NCBI GenBank assembly: GCA_933228895.1 | Contig: OW121848.1 | Coordinates: forward strand, 83,781,470 to 83,845,469 | DNA: 64,000 nt | Reading direction: 5' to 3' | Source of the DNA: Platycnemis pennipes | Lineage: Eukaryota; Arthropoda; Insecta; Odonata; Platycnemididae | Part shown: one piece after another, positions 13,906 to 24,789 of the stretch | Layout: the number at the start of each line of letters is the position of its first letter | Position numbering within the stretch: the first letter of the stretch is position 1 | Translations under genes and position numbers: made by a program | The notes under the pieces: generated by a model | Seen by the model: only the letters and a program-made list of their open reading frames with translations | Told to the model about the DNA's origin: nothing | Databases searched by the model: none

Positions 13906-15486
13906 CTGAAACAAAATGCCAATATATACACTAGGACTTTCCGTCACAGAAGCTGAGAGGTTACGATGGCCAACACCCTTTCCTTGGTGTGGCATTGCGA
14001 TGATTTCTCCCTCGATGGTCCCAGAAACATGATCAGTGTCCCGGAGGCAAAGATTTCCTCTCATCATGGTCACCGTATTTTTGAGAGTACCACGCACTGT
14101 TTTTCTGAGATCACGTTCCGAATTCAGCAGCAGCAGGATAATGTACGGAAAACTGTTTCCCCTGCATTTATACAGGTTTGAGGCGGGTATTTGTTTAATT
14201 GAGTCGGTTATTAGGCTGCTTAGGGGAATCCTGCCGGCTTTGAATAGATTTCAATAAGCTTTTGAGAGTATTAAGATCATTTATTGGTCTATTATGACCT
14301 GACCTGCGTGGCAAACGCAAAAATACGGTATCTATTTCCTTATTATCCTGTTTCGTGATTAAAATCATTAAAAATATACTCCACATATTCGTATTCACCG
14401 CACACGGTGATGACAAATTATTCTACTAAATGCTGATGAAATGCGTGAATTGTGGGAGATACCGGAGTTGATAGAGAAATAAAAAAATAAATCAAGGCAG
14501 TTTTAATAGAATTTTTACTATATAAAAACTAGTTACTGAATTTGATGACCGATGGTTGTTGGGATAAAAACTGAAAACGGTCAACACTTTGAAAAAATGC
14601 CGTTTCATTAACCGCATAAAAGTTAATATTGCGTATTAATAATATTAAGTACTAGAAAATTAATATTAATGCGAAATATAAAAGAGAATTTTGAAACTTA
14701 CAAATTTTTATAACAACAAATAATCTGATATTATTTTTCTCATTTGAAATCCATTTACAAAATAAATCCTCTGTGATAAGGTATCAGCTTATCTTATAGA
14801 ATTAGTGAAAAGCACATTTAGACAGTTAAAGTTAACATCATCAAACAGCTATTGAGTATGAAATTGGCTTCAGACGTCAGAATTTGATATGGATTGCCTC
14901 AAATTTTCATCTGTACACTGATCAAAACGCACAATTTTGCGACACAAATGCAATTCAATGAATCCGAGTCAACCATGAATAAGAAAAGTGTAGGAGAGTC
15001 TAAATAGATGTTTCTGGAGAACTAAGAAGAAGAACTGAGAATTATATTATTTCTAAGAAAGCAGTGCACTGGTCAATTGCCTAAAAGCCATTCTACGACG
15101 AGAAAATTAGACTCAACTACTGAACCTGGTTTGCAAAAAGTAGCCGTAGAACGTGGAACTCATCCGCTACAACACCCGATGAAATATGATAAACTTAGTT
15201 TTAGTCAAATTACTTCCATCATCAGAGTTATGTGTATGATTTATGCCGATGAAATGAAAATGTCTCAAATAAAGAAAGCCACACAAGCTAGCATGTATTG
15301 TAGAAGTTGAAACAAACTGCTCAAAAATAATTTGAGATCACTGGACTAAAAGTATGGCAAACCAGGTTCCAATGACTTCTCGTCATTTCCAGCAATCCCT
15401 TGCTCTTTTCCGAAGGGCATCCGGTAGATTAATCTATGCATAAAGTTGTATTTGGGGTTGATATCCCAGGAATAAGAGTAACTCAC
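13906..15486 (-). other. Ih: Ih intron between the S3 and S4 exons
   Basis: A 1581-bp phase-0 intron bounded by GTGAGT (15486-15481) and a pyrimidine-rich cag (ending 13906). It is mostly AT-rich. I looked for a second S4-like exon that could be a mutually exclusive alternative and saw none; the open frames inside do not encode a regularly spaced arginine pattern. Confidence 0.85.
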
Positions 15487-15623
15487 CTGGTTGAAAATGA
15501 GAAAGATGTAATCTAGGGGGATGGAAGATATGAGGTCGAGAAAGAACCACGTTCTTAGATAATGCCGGGCGATGAGCTTGGGGTCTAGAATCACTTGCTC
15601 TGCGTTGTCTTGTTGCATGATGC
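15487..15623 (-). CDS. Ih: HCN/Ih channel exon: end of S2, S2-S3 linker and S3
   Basis: Internal exon of a hyperpolarisation-activated, cyclic-nucleotide-gated cation channel, a plasma-membrane pacemaker channel. It encodes 45 complete codons, from IMQQDNAEQ through [16 protein letters not shown] to [14 protein letters not shown]. The motifs ILDP, YLRTWF, SSIP and DYIFLI match the S2-S3 linker and S3 of HCN channels (mammalian HCN1 has ILDP...YLRTWF...SSIPVDYIFLI). The acceptor is a C-rich tract ending in cag just before 15623. The exon begins with GC, the last two bases of a split Gly codon, so the upstream intron is phase 1. The donor GTGAGT lies at 15486-15481 directly after the Gln codon, so the downstream intron is phase 0. 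The frame stays open past both splice sites, but similarity stops exactly there. It joins in frame to the S4 exon at 13768-13905. Fewer mutations than in the repeats around it suggest a functional gene. The upstream exon with the rest of S2 was not found in the window. The symbol follows the single Drosophila family member. Confidence 0.95.
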
Positions 15624-18230
15624 CTGTTTTTCGGGGTAGGGGGCACACGGGGCGGCGTACGATTTGGGTCGGGGTTTGGAAATGCAGGAGGCACAGCAAT
15701 GGATTATGGGAAAGCGGATCGATTTTGCGTTTGAGCGAAGGCAGGGCATGATGGAATTTCGACACAGGTCGTTGATTAATCATTTGGAGAGGCAGCGTGG
15801 CAAAGAGCGAAATAAATAAGCATTAGAACGTTCATTTTGATGGGAAGCAAGCGTTTGACAATTGGAAACGGGTGGTTCGCGAACGGTTAAAATGGAAAAG
15901 TAATCGAGTGAATAAGGGGAGGGAGTGCACAGGAGGGAATTAGTGAAATTGTGTGGTGCATCAGGACGACATTTGTTTTAATGGGAACGCACGGTTGAGA
16001 AGGCATAGCATGCATCAATGGTGTGTGCAACCAGTTTGTTGCCGTGTTGAAGAGCGTGAATAGTGGTGCGGGGGTTATTTTTGTGGGTGACGCGAAAGCA
16101 ATGAGATGATGGAGGATCGGGGTGAGGCAGGAGGAAGAAGAGAAAAAATACATTAGTAAATTTGGAAGAATTGATGGCGCAAAAATTGCACCAATTACAG
16201 TCATTTGAAGTACATATAAGTATACATACACGTTACATGCATTACATATATATCGTATGTAACTAAGTATAATGATACCAAATACAAATACTTGGCATAC
16301 AAAATTTGGTGTTTTAAAGTAACCTTAAAGGACGGTTGACGGCTAAAAATTCAATATAGATATGTAAAATATATTACGACTGAGCGTACAGACTATTTTC
16401 TTGCAAACCTTTACCTTGTCCCATGAGTATAGTAAACTTAGAACATAAATAATTAAACACCAAGATAGTCGCAATTTACCAATCAAATATTCACAACCAA
16501 TTATTTCAAAAAATTATGCTCCTTTGAAGATTTTTTAAGATGACAATTTTATTATGTTTTGGCTGCTACCTTTCTTTAGTGTTTATCAATTCAGGGTATA
16601 AGACATCACTCCGTTTATATTCTGCTATATTACAAAATCATAAGATTCATGCTTCACTGAAGACAAAACTGCGGTGGCACATTAAAAATAACATCATATA
16701 AAAATAACTTAATAATAACATGAGAAAGAAAACTACAAGTTATGATACTGGTTCGATTCAAGGCTAAATCGCACAGAAATACTTCTTTCGGATTATTTTG
16801 AAAACAATTAACGCCATGGATTTTCTATCATCACGTATGAATCATATGTCTCTATATATGTGCGATGAACGTACGTAATTATCACACAATCGACTGAAAA
16901 AATTACCGGTAATAACTGATATATGAAGGAAATCCTAGAAAACTCAGCTTAGAAAACAAAGGGTCAAGCCAAAATCAGTCATGTCCAAAATAGAGCCACT
17001 TAATTATCTCATAAACGGAAAATAAAAGCTAATAAATGACTTTATATATTCCGGTTACGAAGAGAAAGGTTTCGTCTGTTTTCGTCTCGCTGACTTTTAG
17101 GCAGTGTTTTTATTTATGTACAATTTGTTGAAAAGCAGTGCCATTATCATTAAAACTTTTACACTCAATTGTTGTAACTCAAAATATTTCGCAATAATGC
17201 CTGTCTTATTTTTATTTGTATTCAAGAAATTACCAAAAAGTCTGCACAGAATAAACTTCAGCGCACACGCCCAAGAAGGCTGAGGTAGATGACCTCATTT
17301 CAGCGAACGCAAGAACAGTTTCCGGTTCGCTGTGGAATACGCTGTCACCAGTTTCGTATTTTTTCAGGAAGTACCATAATATATGTTCCGAGAAATAACA
17401 GTAATGGTAACGGATACAGCAAAATCCAATCAAAGGTTTATAACCGATATGAGTTTACCAAAGTGTAATTACACGCCGACGTAAACAGAAAAAAAACATT
17501 GAAAGCTCAAATTAAAAAAGGAGTCTTGACAAAAAGCAATAGTGTAAGTGGTGCATGGTTGAAGGCAACTTCAAGGGTAAAAAATGACGGCGTGTTGGAA
17601 AATTGGCATTTTTAACCGTAAAAAAAAGGCCCTTTCTCTTTACAATCACCTTTTCCTGAAAATTTTCCAACGCTCAAGGCCTATTAAATAATTATTGGAA
17701 TTACTTTCTTGTTCAATTCAAGTAACGTTTATACACCTCATTATTACTCTCACTGTCTCAAGTTTCTTCCATTAAATTTTAAAGAACATGCATATCATAA
17801 TACATACAGATCTAGAAAATATTAGAATCCGCTAGCGGAAAGCTGTGAACATTCATTGGGCGCTTCATTATATTATTACAATCAGAGTTCCCATCACATT
17901 TATGCTCCAAATTAACCATACCTAGAATAAATGTTCGAATATGGTTCAAGCAAACCAATCTGTATCATTTCTCTTCAACTTCATTCCTATTTATAATCAA
18001 GGTCAAGTTATTCTCCCTGAAACTTTGCCGGTTATTTGCTTCGTTTAATAAAAAAAAGGTAGTTCATATTTCGAGCTTAGTTACTTAATTCAAATTGTGA
18101 ATTTCTCTCTCGTGTTTTACCAATGCTGTATCTTTTTCAGGAGCTGCGTTTTGGAAGCATGGTGTACAAACTATTACTTTACAGGGCGTATTAATATGGG
18201 ATGAAAACACCTCTAAAATAATTTCTATTT
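15624..18230. other. AT-rich stretch upstream of the S3 exon, presumed Ih intron
   Basis: No exon, repeat family member or RNA gene is recognised. The sequence expected upstream (the Ih exon ending in the S2 motif before Gly-Ile-Met, with a phase-1 donor) is not visible here. Two short GT-rich bands near 15.65 and 16.0 kb produce spurious open frames. Confidence 0.45.
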
Positions 18231-18234
18231 TGAT

Positions 18235-18405
18235 ACAGGCTAGGACTCCTAGGTGCTTCATCGGCTCTGGCTATTTTTCACCCTCACACCTTAGATTTCA
18301 ATCCTAGTACAAACGACACAGATATACCAGAGATGGCATTCGAACCCGCGAAACTGGTATTATCTAAATTATTACTGGTTACTCGACTAGCCACTGTGGC
18401 CGGCT
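18235..18405 (-). mobile_element. tRNA-derived SINE
   Basis: Read on the minus strand, a tRNA-like head begins gccggccacagtggctag. It carries an A-box-like tggctagtcgagtaa (18380-18394) and a strong B box, gggttcgaatgcc (about 18335-18347), at tRNA-like spacing. The acceptor stem does not pair and the anticodon arm is AT-rich and degenerate, so this is not a tRNA gene. A non-tRNA body follows to about 18235. The body boundary is approximate. Confidence 0.7.
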
Positions 18406-18539
18406 CTAAACCATTTTATCCCCCTCGTTCGACCAGGAGGTATAAAAAATAATGGGCAATATTGATTCGCACGCAGTCGACCGAGAAAAAAAATCAAGGA
18501 ATCCTTACGTTTGCACGCAAAGTTTTATCTTTTATTGTT

Positions 18540-18611
18540 ACAGTAGACCCTCACATAGCGCGAGGTTACGTTCCTTGAAATCTAGTAAAATCGCTCTATG
18601 TGAAGCAAAGA
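18540..18611 (+). mobile_element. Terminal fragment of a pogo/Tigger-like DNA transposon (MITE end)
   Basis: Starts cagtagaccctcacatagcg and continues gaggttacgttcc. This resembles the CAGT...CCTCGC-TA-CG(N)GGTTACGTTCC ends of pogo/Tigger-type elements, a comparison made from memory. It has an internal foldback: tcacatagcg at about 18551 pairs with cgctctatgtga at 18592-18603. I did not find the matching opposite terminus downstream, so the copy is solo or truncated. Confidence 0.4.
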
Positions 18612-18729
18612 GAAAGCGGGAAATACCAAGATTCGTTTCACAACCTTAACGTCTAACGTATGGCAATACCGAGTTTCATTAGTTATATCGCTACATTTTC
18701 TACCTAGGGAGTGCAGTATCGGGGTTAAG

Positions 18730-20370
18730 AAGGAATTAAGAAGGATTTGCAGCTGGAATCCGAGAGAGAGACGGGGGAACGTGGTGACGGTTTGTGATCC
18801 AGCCGCCGTCCTAAATCGCATTCGCATGATGTGGGCTATTTCTTGCGCCAATCTGAGGCGACGCGAGACTCCCACACGCCCTGGGGCGCCAGATTGAATT
18901 CCTGCGGACGCTTGAACACGCTCCGGACGACGGGGATATCTCGCGATTCCACCACCCTGCCCCCCCGAACACGTTGGGGGACACCTATCAATCATTCCGA
19001 CAGATATCGACGTTCGATTCAATGCCCCCTTTCCTGCCTCCTCCCCTCGAGACATGATCGCGCGAGAATATGCACCCGCCAACCTCCCTCTCTCCGCACG
19101 TCGACGGGTCGAAATATTTGATGCGGGAGGCGGGGACCGCCTCCTGCTCGCCCGCAATTGGGACCGACACGACTACTCGGGAGCGATTGTTCCACTCGGA
19201 CGCGGGTGCCGCGCGACCTGGTGGGAGAGGGGAGCAGACGGGCGCCGCTGCGAGAGAGTGGGGAGCGGAGATGCATATCGAGAAGTGGGGGACGGAGAGA
19301 GAGAGAGAGAAAGACTCCCTCTCGCGGGGTTGGGGGAGAGGAGGGTGTTGAGGACGCTTCGAGAGAGGAGTTTTGGGAACGGGTGGGTTTAAGGGCGCGG
19401 AGGAAGAGGAATGGGCGTGGCGGGACTGGAGGGGTGGGGAGGGAGAGAATGATAGTCGATTGCGCAGGAACGGTATGAATAATTGCGAAGTACATTTGGT
19501 GAATAGAGGCGCCAAGAGGGAAGGGATGGTGAGTGGGTTGCATTGGAGCTGCGGAAATATTTAATGAGAGAGTGTGTGTGTGCGCGCGCGAGGGTAAGCA
19601 TATGTGGAGAAGGGGGGAGCAGGGGGTAGGGAAGAGGGGTTGAATTTCGTGAGATGAAGGGGGATGGAAACGGTAAGGGGAGGAACTTAGGTGGTGAGAT
19701 TCATTCCCAATGGGTGGTGGGGGCCTCCTACCCGTGTTCCGTTCCTTCACCGTCAATGAGAGCGGCACGCTCTCATATATGAAAGAGATTTGTCCCGATG
19801 CCAACTCACCCAGCCCCCTTTTTTGCCGATGTCCTCTCTTTCTGACCCCCTCCCACCTTTCCATTATTCGCTCTCCCCCCTGAAGTTTATTCTCGCTTCA
19901 TCCTTTTCATTTCACCTCCCTCTTTTGCTCGCCTCCCCCCTCTTGGTTTCTTCTAGCCCCTCTCTCTCTCATCCCTCAGCCTCCTGCCCCATGCCTCCCC
20001 TTTCCATCTCCGCTCGATTCTGTCCGTTTATTCAACCCCGATGCAGGGAGGAGGGGAGGGAAAGAACGAAACAAAAAAAAAACAGAAACTGGAAAGAGAT
20101 GTCACTTCCTCGCCGTGCAAATAGGTAGCATGTATCGAGGGGGCGGTGCCGCGGGGGCCAAAGCGAGCCGACTCGCTGCCAGAGTGCTACGTGACTCGTT
20201 ATTCGTCCGTTTCCACTTTGTCGCCCCGCGTGGGAGCGCGGGGTAACGGTGGAGATGATTCTCTCCAGCGCGTTGCTTCACCCTCAACCTCCTCGCTGCT
20301 CTCTCCCATCCTCCCTCTCATCGCTTTGGACCAACTTTTTCTTTTCACTCAGTGGCGAGGGAGCAGGGGG
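18730..20370. other. CpG-rich, purine/pyrimidine-skewed patch
   Basis: GC-rich DNA with many CpG dinucleotides. The plus strand is purine-rich at about 19200-19700 (gagagagaga at about 19299, gggga blocks) and switches to pyrimidine-rich at about 19800-20040. Long frames open in several registers encode only low-complexity Pro/Ser/Leu or Arg/Gly/Glu sequence. It could be a promoter-like CpG island or a transposon remnant; no core promoter can be assigned. Confidence 0.55.
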
Positions 20371-20374
20371 CGGG

Positions 20375-20455
20375 CACCGGGTTGGTGCAGTTGATTTGGA
20401 GAACTGGCTTTCCATCCCTTAGGCCCGGGATCGAATCTCGGCTGTGGCACAGACA
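20375..20455 (+). mobile_element. tRNA-like SINE head
   Basis: The sequence ttggtgcagttgatttggag is followed by a B-box-like gggatcgaatctcgg and then gctgtggcaca. The layout matches other SINE heads here, where the B box is followed by a GTGGCA-containing segment. The head is separated by about 430 bp from a matching SINE body at 20880, so the two may be one copy split by an insertion or two independent fragments. Confidence 0.55.
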
Positions 20456-20879
20456 ATGATAGAGGATTTAGCCGATTGTCGTCAGCTTTTTAAAAATAAT
20501 TTTATACAGGTGTTCTCTCTTTAAGATGCCGTTACTTCCACTAAGCAGGAAGATTACGAATCTGCAGTAATCATTTACGCTCTACATGTGCAATCGAGAC
20601 ATTTTTTTCGTAAAAGGTATTTGAGAATCCGTCAGCTTAAAAAAATGGTGGAAAGAAGAAATATTAGCAGGGGTTCCTCTTTGGAATCTCTTCATGTTGA
20701 GTATTTCAGATGGGACGTCTACTCTAGTCCCTCTAATCATTGATGCTTTCGTTAAAACTTGCCTAACGTGACATCGAGTTGCTTTACACACTTCCTCCGC
20801 TCTTTAAAATCCCATTACATTAACCAAAGGCGAAATTAGCCTCGGCGGAAAACCAACAAATACACTAAATTTATTTTAC

Positions 20880-21059
20880 CGACCACAGCTTGAGTGCTGC
20901 GTGTACTTCAAGATCAGTACTCTGCCCGTCGGACGGGATGTTAAACCGTTGACTCTTTTGCGCATTTTGTTAAGGGTAGGCTGATGGCGACGTCGGCTTC
21001 CACTCCACCAGCCCTTCATTCCCTTAAAAAATTCAACCTCTTACCAATTACCCACCTAT
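20880..21059 (+). mobile_element. SINE body, family member 2
   Basis: The body aligns with the minus-strand copy at 24020-24296. Shared landmarks in order are: acttca followed by a cagtactct/cagcactcc block; a ggacgggatgttaaaccg/ggaggggacattaaaccg block; gcgcattttgttaag/gcgccttttgctaag; gggtaggctgatggcgacg/gagcaggctaatgccgacg; and an identical 3' segment, ccaattacccacc. Divergence is high, so insertion is old. Confidence 0.7.
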
Positions 21060-21062
21060 TTA

Positions 21063-24019
21063 AAATGAAACAAGCTACCTCAGATGTCTATTGCCTCCCC
21101 CGAATCAATGAGAAATGGGCGAGAGAATAAGGAGACGAGTATACTCGTGATATTTCCATCGCGCACTTCCCCCCCTCCCTCAACTCGATTTTTTCTCTAC
21201 ATGGGGGAGAAGATAGGGAGTGCCAGTGGGAGCGGAACGACGTTAAAATCGCGGACGAAGAAGAGGGAAAAAATGAGAGCTTAAGGGCGCATCAAAATAA
21301 TGAAAAAATTCACGAGCTTTTGATTATTCCCCTCTCCCTCCTTCCAATCTTCCTCACTTTACGATTCACGTCGCGTACTTTCGCAAAAAAACGCGTATTA
21401 TTTGTCGATCTCGTCAGCAGCCGCTGTTGAACGCGGGGTAAGCAAATCCCCCGACCGACAATTGGGGGACCGATGAGATAGGTCAAGACCCCAAGCATTT
21501 GCGACTCGAAAATAGGCTAACGAAGCTGGATTGTGCTGCTCACAATGTGAGGCGTAGAGTGACCTAATCCAAACAAATGAACTACAAATTTTAACGCAAC
21601 TGCTTTCGAAACAATGTAATAATTAGTGAAAAAGCATGTATGATTTCACTATCGGAGGGAATAAATTTAAAACTAACGTGAATTATAAATTCTATGCGAT
21701 ACAAAAGGTCATTTTTGAGATAAATTTTACGGTCCTTTTTTATAATTGGGCTACGCAAAGTTTTCGATAATATAATTGGAGAGAAAATGTTCACGTTTAA
21801 ACTGAATGGGAAAGCTTTCAAATTAAAAATTTTAAGAGACTAATGATAGTAATTGGCAAGAAGACGAAATCGGGAGAATAAAAATTACTATAATATCGGA
21901 ACGATTTACACCACTCTTGTTTATTAATGAGCTTATGATACGAAAAGTCTCACATTAAAATATTATACTTTGAGTACTAATTAAGACGATGAAAATTGGC
22001 AAAACAGAGTTATGGTAACAATTTAAGGAACACAGAAGTGAAAAAGATTTGTCCCATAATATTGCAAACATCTCTTTGTTTGTGTTAGTAAACATTATTC
22101 TAAAAGAGGAGTATTTGAAAGCCATACTGTTTTACTAAATGTTTTTGCTTCTATTGAACACATAAGCAAGTGACTTTCAAAACTATATGCACGTGAGAAT
22201 ACGTTCTACTTATTATTCAAGCCATGACCACCATCCGCCTTAAGTATTTTAGTGATAATACGTGTCATTAATTGAAACGGTACTTATTTTCTCATTTAAC
22301 CAAACAAAGAAGCATACGAGACTTGCATATTTTGATACGAGCACATTCCGAAAATATTTGATGAATCATTGTCATTCCGAAGTATAAGCCAAAGGTTTCG
22401 CTTAAGACTATTCAGTCGATCATGCTGTACTTTAATTTTTAAACTAGACCGTAGAGAAATATGACTATCCTGATCGATCATTCTTGGTGGTTATTTGCCG
22501 TTTTTTCTGACCAATATTGGTGGAACTAAGTGTGTCAGCAAATTAGACGATGACCCAGACACCTTGTACTGATAGCGTTAATTTCTTAAGAGGAGCAACC
22601 ACGAGAGGAATAGCTGTGATTGAAACCGCTCCAGAAATAAAGGCACGTCACGCCTTTATTTCCTATATTATTTAAATAAACCAATCTATCACGAATACTT
22701 TCAGCTTGAAACAGCGGGAAATAGTTTTCGATGGTTCAATTACATTATGATTCTAAGAGGATCATCATAACCATATCAAATGCTTAAAGAAACTAGTACT
22801 TAAATTAGTCTAGAACTTTTTTATCCTAGAAACTATATGGTTTTGAAATCAAAGTCCCTTTCAAATAACTCCTTAGACCAATCGGGTTTTGTTATGGAGA
22901 CAGCTACCGAAATTAGAATCCACGAGTGGTGATATCACAACGTAATATATCCAAGACTGGGGAAGGAACATAAAACGGAGTGCGGAAAGACTAACGCAAT
23001 TAAAATAAGGAGGGGCGTTTGACAGCCAGGGAGTTGAACCAAAGAGTGCCTTTTTTGGGCAGGAACATCCAATTAACGCAGAATTACATCGGTCGGAGGG
23101 AACAAAAGGTAGGAAACAAAACAAAAAAACACAAAATACGCTTATCCCGTAATTTCTCTCGCCTTCCGAAAGCATTCGCGGATTAAATCTTTTATGGCCG
23201 ACGGCAACGGCGTCCGAAGAGTTCAAACAGAGTACACTCGCAGATGTTTCAAGGTCCTCCTGCCCCTTTCGCCCCTCCATTTTATCCCCTTTTAATTTCT
23301 CCCTCAATCTTTAATGGATTCCTTTCTCGCCCGTTTTCAAAACGCTCCCGTATCAAGGTCTGCCTGTCCTTGGGGGCAGATAGGCGTTTCCCCCCCTCCG
23401 CCCCGACAGGCCCTTTCTCCTCTACACGAGAGGAGCACACGTCACAAATATTTTTCAAGGGGGAAGTCGCGTTGCGGTGCTCGCAATTATCACATTCCCG
23501 ACGAGCTCACTTCATTTAGTTTCGAGAGCGACTGGAAAGAGAGCCCTTTATTCGACTCACTAAACTGCTCAAGTTTATCTCTGGTCACAAAAGGATCATG
23601 GATTATATATTCTGTTGATGAAATGTCAAAGGAATTCTGTTCAGCATTCCCGGTTTCTGAAATAGTTTTAACGGCCGGCACTTTCCTGGTCGGGTGAGTC
23701 CGTCAACATTATCGGGAGACTCAAAAGTACCAGGTCTAGTCAAAATGATTGCGTTCCGTGGGGGTGCGAAATGCAGGAGGGAGCGTGAATCCTCAGTTGA
23801 ACGATTTATAGTTATTTTTATCCGTCAAGTGGCGAGAAATTATGCAAAAAATAGCTAGTTTTTCGATAGGCGAACGACAGTATAGGTCAAGACGGTTCTG
23901 AGGCTAAGTCATGCCGTCCTTGAAGGTGATGGACGACTAGATCATCGAAACGTCGGCACCAATGGAGGATTTGACCCGGTGGAGATCCCGAATAGTCTTC
24001 CCGACTGTAAAGTTCATTT
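21063..24019. other. Stretch without recognised genes
   Basis: AT-rich from 21.5 to 23.1 kb, with a more GC-rich CpG-containing band at about 23.2-23.5 kb. No protein family or RNA gene is recognised. Confidence 0.4.
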
Positions 24020-24296
24020 GAGGTCGGTGGGTAATTGGATGGCGGTGGGAATCTTTCAGAGAACTGAGGAAAGACCTTGAGAAACGCGGCGTCGGCATTA
24101 GCCTGCTCTTAGCAAAAGGCGCTAAACTGTCTGCGGTTTAATGTCCCCTCCGAGGGAAGGAGTGCTGAAGCTGAAGTGCTTCCCACGGACTCAAGTAGGA
24201 ACCGGTACACCAATCATAAATCTCTGCCACTGCCGGGATACAAATCTGGGTCCTCGATGTTGTAGGCCAGTACTCCAGCCATCACATGAGCTCGAT
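24020..24296 (-). mobile_element. tRNA-derived SINE, family member 1 (most complete)
   Basis: Read on the minus strand, a tRNA-like head (A-box-like tggctggagtactggcc, B-box-like agatttgtatcccgg) is followed by cagtggcagagatttatg. The body contains ggacattaaaccgcag, gctaagagcaggctaatg and ccgacgccgcg, and ends with ccaattacccaccgacc. The same body landmarks occur on the plus strand at 20880-21059 and partly at 45130-45330, which defines a family in this window. No poly-A or obvious target-site duplication was seen. Confidence 0.75.
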
Positions 24297-24713
24297 TATT
24301 ATTTGAAAAATATTTAATGAACTTGAGTTAGGTACCTATCAGATGATGTAACAATATGGCTTCACTGGACTTCCAATTTAAAAAGCATGTGCCATCGGCG
24401 TTAAATTACCTTTCATTCATTTTTATGAACGATAGTAAGGTCACAGATAAATAACAATATTAGATTTTGTTATGTAACTGAAGACTAAGGTACTCGTAAT
24501 TTTGCACCGTATAACTTAAAAAATAATCGCCTAACCTAATAACTGCATATATAACACATTCAATGAAGTAGAAACGTTGTATTTCTTGCATGTAAGTAGT
24601 TCATGTTTGGTGATCTTAAGCAACTACTATACACCATCACGGTTACTAGTAACATATATAGTAGATGTGGATGAATAATAAGATCAATTTTAAAGGCAAT
24701 CACAATATATATG

Positions 24714-24789
24714 CCTGAGATGGGATTCAAATCCAAGACCTATGGGTTGCCAAGCCGGCACATTACCAAATTGGTTCCAACAGCCAGTT
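24714..24789 (-). mobile_element. tRNA-like SINE head
   Basis: On the minus strand, the A-box-like ttggtaatgtgccgg and B box ggatttgaatccca (24721-24734) are at tRNA-like distance. Gaactggctgttggaacc precedes them. The stem does not close and the downstream sequence is AT-rich with tatata, so it is a SINE remnant and not a tRNA gene. Confidence 0.6.

Noticed and set aside
13906..15486. Search for an alternative S4 exon in the S3-S4 intron.
   Set aside because: No open stretch with arginines or lysines every third residue and flanking splice sites was found.
18582..20394. Cluster of long overlapping frames on both strands (up to 281 codons).
   Set aside because: They are open in several registers of a GC-rich, CpG-dense, skewed patch and encode Pro/Ser/Arg/Gly low-complexity sequence with no domain.
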